64,000 nucleotides of DNA. Source: Chloroflexota bacterium. GTDB taxonomy: Bacteria; Chloroflexota; Limnocylindria; Limnocylindrales; CSP1-4. Positions 60,724 to 64,000 of the stretch are shown in pieces (within the stretch, counting starts at the first letter, position 1; each line of letters starts with the position of its first letter). The notes beneath the pieces were generated by a model. The model was given only the letters and a program-made list of their open reading frames with translations. It made no database searches and had not been told where the DNA came from. The stretch is taken from positions 1 through 64,000 of the forward strand of contig JAJYJR010000001.1 of assembly GCA_021789355.1 (NCBI GenBank). The letters run 5' to 3'. Both the position numbers and the translations under genes were made by a program.

Positions 60724-61785
60724 TCATCGCACCGATCCCGCGTCGATCGCCGCGTCGAGCACCGCGTCGAGCAGCGCATCGGCCGACGAGACCGGCGCCA
60801 CGCAGCCGGGTGCCACGATCAGGTGACGGCCGCCGGTCTGGCGGATCGCGTCGGCCACCTCCGCGCGCACCGCATCCGGTGTCCCGTGCACCAGCCGCTC
60901 CGGCCCGCGGTGCACGCCGCCCATGAGACTGCGGCGGGTGCGCCCGAGCCCCGCCGCCAGGGAGGGTTCGGTCTCGCGGTCCTCCCAGCTCACGATGTCC
61001 ACCGGATAGCGGTCCGCTAGGTCAAGCAGGGGGCGCTCCCCGTGGAGATGGAGGATCAGGAGCCAGGCGCGGGCGCGCAGCGCGTCGAGCACCCGCAGGT
61101 CGTAGGGGACACCCCACCGGGCGTACGTGTCGGCATCACGCTCGCCCGCCAGCTGCGTGGCGAAGTAGAACCCGTCGGCGCCCGCGTCGAGACACGCCTC
61201 GGCGAACGCGATCACGTCGTCGGCAAGGCGGGTCAGGGTGGCGGCGGCCCGGGCCTCATCCTCGAACTCCGGGGCGGCGTCCGGGGTCCCCACGATCTTG
61301 GCGGCCATGGTGAGCGGACTGAAGATGGTCTGCACCAGCGGGACCTCGGGGCCCACCCGCGCGCGTACCTGTTGCACGACCGCGACGTGCTGGCGGAGGG
61401 TGCCGCGCTCGGGCGAGACGGCGGGCAGGCGCGCCCAGTCCGAGTCCTGGCGAATGGGGCCCGCCGCGTACAGGGTGGTGCCGATGTCGTCGGCCGAGGG
61501 ACGCACCGTCACCCCGTAGTCGATCACGGAGTACATGCCGGTGGGCATGAGCTTGATGAGATCGACGCCGAAGCGCCGGTGGAACTCGACGGTGGCGTCG
61601 GCCAGCAGCTCGGGGGTGTGATCGCGACCCGGGAAGTGGTGCCAGAAGCTCACCGGCACCCGATCGGGCTCCTCGCCGGCGAGGACGGCGGCCAGGCGCT
61701 CGCGCGACGACAGGCGCTGCGGCGTGCCGGTCCCCGAACGCGCCGTGTCGTGGCGGCCGCCGGTGGACTGCTGCAGGCTACTCAT
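60724..61785 (-). CDS. Uroporphyrinogen decarboxylase (URO-D) family protein
   Basis: 353 residues from an ATG with GGAGG upstream. TIM-barrel URO-D fold: SSRERLAAVLAGEEPDRVP at the start, FHRRFGVDLIKLMPTG, VPLVQTIFSPLTMAAKI and the C-terminal VAPGCVAPVSSADALLDAV, which resembles the metal/cofactor end of URO-D-related methyltransferases (MtaA/CmuA) more than haem enzymes. Canonical haem-pathway URO-D is unlikely in a transporter operon. A role in methyl or carboxyl transfer on the imported compound is possible. It is the third gene of the GntR-led operon. Confidence 0.78.
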   Translation of the reverse strand: MSSLQQSTGGRHDTARSGTGTPQRLSSRERLAAVLAGEEPDRVPVSFWHHFPGRDHTPELLADATVEFHRRFGVDLIKLMPTGMYSVIDYGVTVRPSADDIGTTLYAAGPIRQDSDWARLPAVSPERGTLRQHVAVVQQVRARVGPEVPLVQTIFSPLTMAAKIVGTPDAAPEFEDEARAAATLTRLADDVIAFAEACLDAGADGFYFATQLAGERDADTYARWGVPYDLRVLDALRARAWLLILHLHGERPLLDLADRYPVDIVSWEDRETEPSLAAGLGRTRRSLMGGVHRGPERLVHGTPDAVRAEVADAIRQTGGRHLIVAPGCVAPVSSADALLDAVLDAAIDAGSVR

Positions 61786-61815
61786 GCGGGCTCGGCCTCC
61801 TCCTCTACACCCGGA

Positions 61816-63237
61816 TTACGAACTCTCGCCGTGAACACCCGCGCTGCCGCTCAAGGCGACGGGCAGCGCCGGCCAAGTGCGCGGTTCCGGCTCCGGCAGG
61901 TACTCGCCCGTCGCCGGCTCCAGGCGGTAGCGCCAACCTGGTCCGCTCGCCACCAGCGACGCCAGGGCGGCGTGCAGGGCATCGACATCCGCCCGGGTGG
62001 TCCCCAAGCCCATGCTCGCGCGGACCGCGCCCGGGACGTGGCCCCGGTCCCCGCCCGCGATCTCGGCCCGGATGACGCCCGCCTCCGAGGGGGCGATCCG
62101 CAGCAGATGCAGCACGAGCGGGTGCGCGCAGAAGCAACCGTGTCGCACACCGATCCCATGCTCGGCGCTCAGGATGGCGGCCAGCTCGCTGTGCCAGTAC
62201 CCCCGCAGGTTGAAGGCGACGATCCCGAGACGGGGAGCACCCACGTCCCACAGCGCGTACAGCTCGAGGCCCGGGATGGTGGCCAGACGCTGGCGCGCAT
62301 AGGCGGCCAGGGCCAGTTCTTCGTCGGCCAGGTGCGCCATCCCATAGTCGGCCAGCGCCCGACACGCGGCCCCCATCGCCACCGCCCCCACCACGTTCGG
62401 CGAGCCCGCTTCCTGGCGCTCCGGCAGCGCCGCCCAGAGCACGCTGTCGAGGGTCACGAAGTCGACCGCTCCCCCGCCCCGCAGATAGGGGGCCTCGTTG
62501 GTCAGCCAGTCGGGACGGCCGAGGAGGGCGCCGGCCCCGAAGGGTGCGTACATCTTGTGGCCGGAGACGGCGAGATAGTCCACGGCCCAGGCGCTCACGT
62601 CGATCGGGAAATGCGGCGCCAGCTGGGCGCCGTCGAGCAGGACTCGGGCCCCGTGTGCGTGCGCCAAGGCCGCTACCTCGGGGATCGGCCATACCTCCCC
62701 GGTCACGTTGGACGCACCGGTCACCGCGACCAGGCGAGGACCGCTGCGCGACCGCCGAAGCGCGGACTCCAGCTGCTCCAGCACGCCCGCCGGACTCGTG
62801 GGGATTGACAGGTAGGTGACCTCGAGGCCGCGCCGACGCCAGGGGAGCATGTCCGCGTGGTGCTCCGCCCCGAACGCGACCACCTCGGTCCGCTCGGGCA
62901 GCGCGGAGGCGAGCAGGTTGATCGCGTCGGTGGTGTTGCGCACGAAGAGCACCGTGTCGTCGGGGCGCGCCCCGAAGAACCGGCGCACCTCCTCGCGGGC
63001 GCCCTCGTAGGCCGCAGTCGCCACCTGCGACTTGAAGCCGGCGCCGCGGTGCACGCTGCTGTACCAGGGGAGAAAGTCGGCGACCGCCTGGGCGACCTCG
63101 GTGAGCGCCGGCGTGCTCGCCGCGTAGTCGAGGTTCACGTACCGCCGCGAGGCACCGGTGACGAGGGGTACCGCAATGTCCGCCCCCACGAGCGTGGGTG
63201 CCGGCCGCGTAGCCTGAACCTCTCGAAGCGCGCTCAT
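61816..63237 (-). CDS. Class V aminotransferase/cysteine-desulfurase-like PLP enzyme
   Basis: 473 residues. Fold-type I motifs: LDYAASTPALTEVAQAV, FVRNTTDAINLLASAL, VAFGAEHHADMLPWRR, VLLDGAQLAPHFPIDV, and SGHKMYAPFGAGALLG with the Schiff-base Lys. A Cys-containing loop RHGCFCAHPL sits where SufS/CsdA-type enzymes carry the nucleophilic cysteine. The C-terminal 60 residues extend beyond the usual 410. It could be a cysteine-desulfurase-like or beta-lyase-type enzyme acting on an imported amino compound. Its ATG overlaps the regulator's stop by 4 bp. Confidence 0.8.
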   Translation of the reverse strand: MSALREVQATRPAPTLVGADIAVPLVTGASRRYVNLDYAASTPALTEVAQAVADFLPWYSSVHRGAGFKSQVATAAYEGAREEVRRFFGARPDDTVLFVRNTTDAINLLASALPERTEVVAFGAEHHADMLPWRRRGLEVTYLSIPTSPAGVLEQLESALRRSRSGPRLVAVTGASNVTGEVWPIPEVAALAHAHGARVLLDGAQLAPHFPIDVSAWAVDYLAVSGHKMYAPFGAGALLGRPDWLTNEAPYLRGGGAVDFVTLDSVLWAALPERQEAGSPNVVGAVAMGAACRALADYGMAHLADEELALAAYARQRLATIPGLELYALWDVGAPRLGIVAFNLRGYWHSELAAILSAEHGIGVRHGCFCAHPLVLHLLRIAPSEAGVIRAEIAGGDRGHVPGAVRASMGLGTTRADVDALHAALASLVASGPGWRYRLEPATGEYLPEPEPRTWPALPVALSGSAGVHGESS

Positions 63238-63950
63238 CTGGCCATCGCGGTCACGGCCACGCCGATGCGAGCCGACAGGACATCCGGACTGGCCATCAGC
63301 CCATCGAGGATCATCTTCTGCGAGGTGCGCGACTGCGCGACGGCCACCGCACGGGCCCGCTCCGCGTCGCCGGTCTTGATGGCGTCGAGGAGATCCTCAT
63401 GCTCGTGCACGATCTCGACGGCGCGGGTCGAGTAGAGCAGCCCGATACGGAACAGGCGCTCGAGCTGGTGCAGGGCCTCCTCGAGCGCGCTGGCAAGTCG
63501 GTCGTTGCCCCCGGCCCGCGCGACCGTGCAATGGAACTCGGTGTTCCGCTCCAGGAACTCGTCGACGCTGGCCGGATCCTGCTCGTGGTAGCTCGACTGG
63601 CACAGGCGCTCCAGAGCGCGCAGCTGGGTCACATCGGCCAGCCGGCTGGCGGCCAGGCTCGCCGCCTCGCCCTCCAGGAGCGCCCGGAAGGCCGTAAGCT
63701 CGAGGGTGTCCTTGAGGGTTACCGGTGCCGCGCGACAGCCTGACCGTGGATCGATCTCGACCAGCCGCTCGCGGCGCAGCTGCGCCAGCGCCTCGCGCAC
63801 CGGGGTCTTGCTGAGACCGAGCTCGGCCGCCACCTGTGCCTCGGTGAATGCCTCACCTGGGGCGATCTCGAGCCGGATGATGCGCCGCAGGATGTATTCA
63901 TAGGCCGATCTGGTACGGCTGACGTCGGTACCTGATGTATAAGCGACCAT
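63234..63950 (-). CDS. GntR/FadR-subfamily regulator of the Liv operon
   Basis: 238 residues. Winged helix with FTEAQVAAELGLSKTPVREAL, the GntR recognition helix, then LVEIDPRSGCRAAPVTL. The FCD effector domain includes NTEFHCTVARAGGND and HEHEDLLDAI (His/Asp ligand positions). It is the first gene of the minus-strand operon and is coupled to the PLP-enzyme gene, so it probably senses the transported compound and represses the operon. Only 50 bp of upstream sequence is visible. Confidence 0.88.
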   Translation of the reverse strand: MVAYTSGTDVSRTRSAYEYILRRIIRLEIAPGEAFTEAQVAAELGLSKTPVREALAQLRRERLVEIDPRSGCRAAPVTLKDTLELTAFRALLEGEAASLAASRLADVTQLRALERLCQSSYHEQDPASVDEFLERNTEFHCTVARAGGNDRLASALEEALHQLERLFRIGLLYSTRAVEIVHEHEDLLDAIKTGDAERARAVAVAQSRTSQKMILDGLMASPDVLSARIGVAVTAMAR

Positions 63951-64000
63951 GATCGAGCATTCTTGCTAGTGACGATCGGAATGTCGCCTACCCAAGTGGG

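Noticed and set aside
1..64000. CRISPR arrays, rRNA and tRNA genes
   Set aside because: No regularly spaced direct repeats, no rRNA-like conserved segments and no tRNA cloverleaf with TTCGA/CCA features were noticed; a tRNAscan and array search would settle it.

Overview
The window is GC-rich (about two thirds G+C), densely coded bacterial DNA with strong GGAGG-type ribosome binding sites and frequent GTG/TTG starts. The gene mix (paired Fe3+/AfuA-type and branched-chain-type ABC importers, GntR regulators, MmgE/PrpD and creatininase proteins, several IS remnants) fits a soil or sediment Chloroflexota or Actinomycetota-like genome. No rRNA, tRNA or CRISPR array was seen, so the phylum is only a guess.

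Region 1 (1-6340) is a decayed, mobile-rich stretch. It holds a truncated AAA+ ATPase gene with two small upstream genes, a C-terminal scrap of a DEAD/DEAH restriction-type helicase, an excisionase-like HTH gene and two small acidic-protein genes. One of these acidic-protein genes is split by an IS481 element. There is also a frameshifted lipoprotein gene, a frameshifted RES-domain toxin with a truncated Xre/MbcA-type antitoxin, and an IS110 fragment.

Region 2 (6529-35193) is a large catabolic island made of two parallel clusters. Each has a GntR/FCD regulator and an AfuA-like binding protein, fused double permease and ATPase. Cluster A (7477-22272) adds an M24 peptidase-fold enzyme, two Gfo/Idh oxidoreductases, an FAH-family enzyme, a truncated PrpF, a 2-hydroxyacid dehydrogenase, a creatininase-family protein, an MmgE/PrpD protein and TcuA/TcuB (tricarballylate oxidation). 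Cluster B (22590-35193) adds a class V aminotransferase, an isochorismatase-fold hydrolase, two MmgE/PrpD proteins, a DapA-fold protein that appears to lack its Schiff-base lysine, and a full-length PrpF. The best inference is import and oxidation or isomerisation of a di- or tricarboxylate, possibly an amino-substituted one; the substrate is unknown.

Region 3 (35194-55003) is a defence island. IS256 debris precedes a minus-strand operon of five translationally coupled or closely spaced genes: two paralogous proteins with putative zinc-binding motifs, a NERD plus double-kinase plus P-loop protein, a 519-residue protein and a 1681-residue HerA-type ATPase. The last three resemble MAD6, MAD7 and MAD8 of the methylation-associated defence system. 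Divergent from it is a complete EcoRII-type restriction-modification set: 5-methylcytosine methyltransferase, EcoRII-like endonuclease and Vsr. This composite is the most interesting feature of the window. A DUF234-type ATPase gene follows.

Region 4 (55808-63950) is a minus-strand operon: GntR regulator, class V cysteine-desulfurase-like enzyme, uroporphyrinogen-decarboxylase-family protein, and a complete Liv-type ABC importer (LivH, LivM, LivG, LivF, binding protein). It looks like another uptake-and-catabolism unit of unknown substrate.
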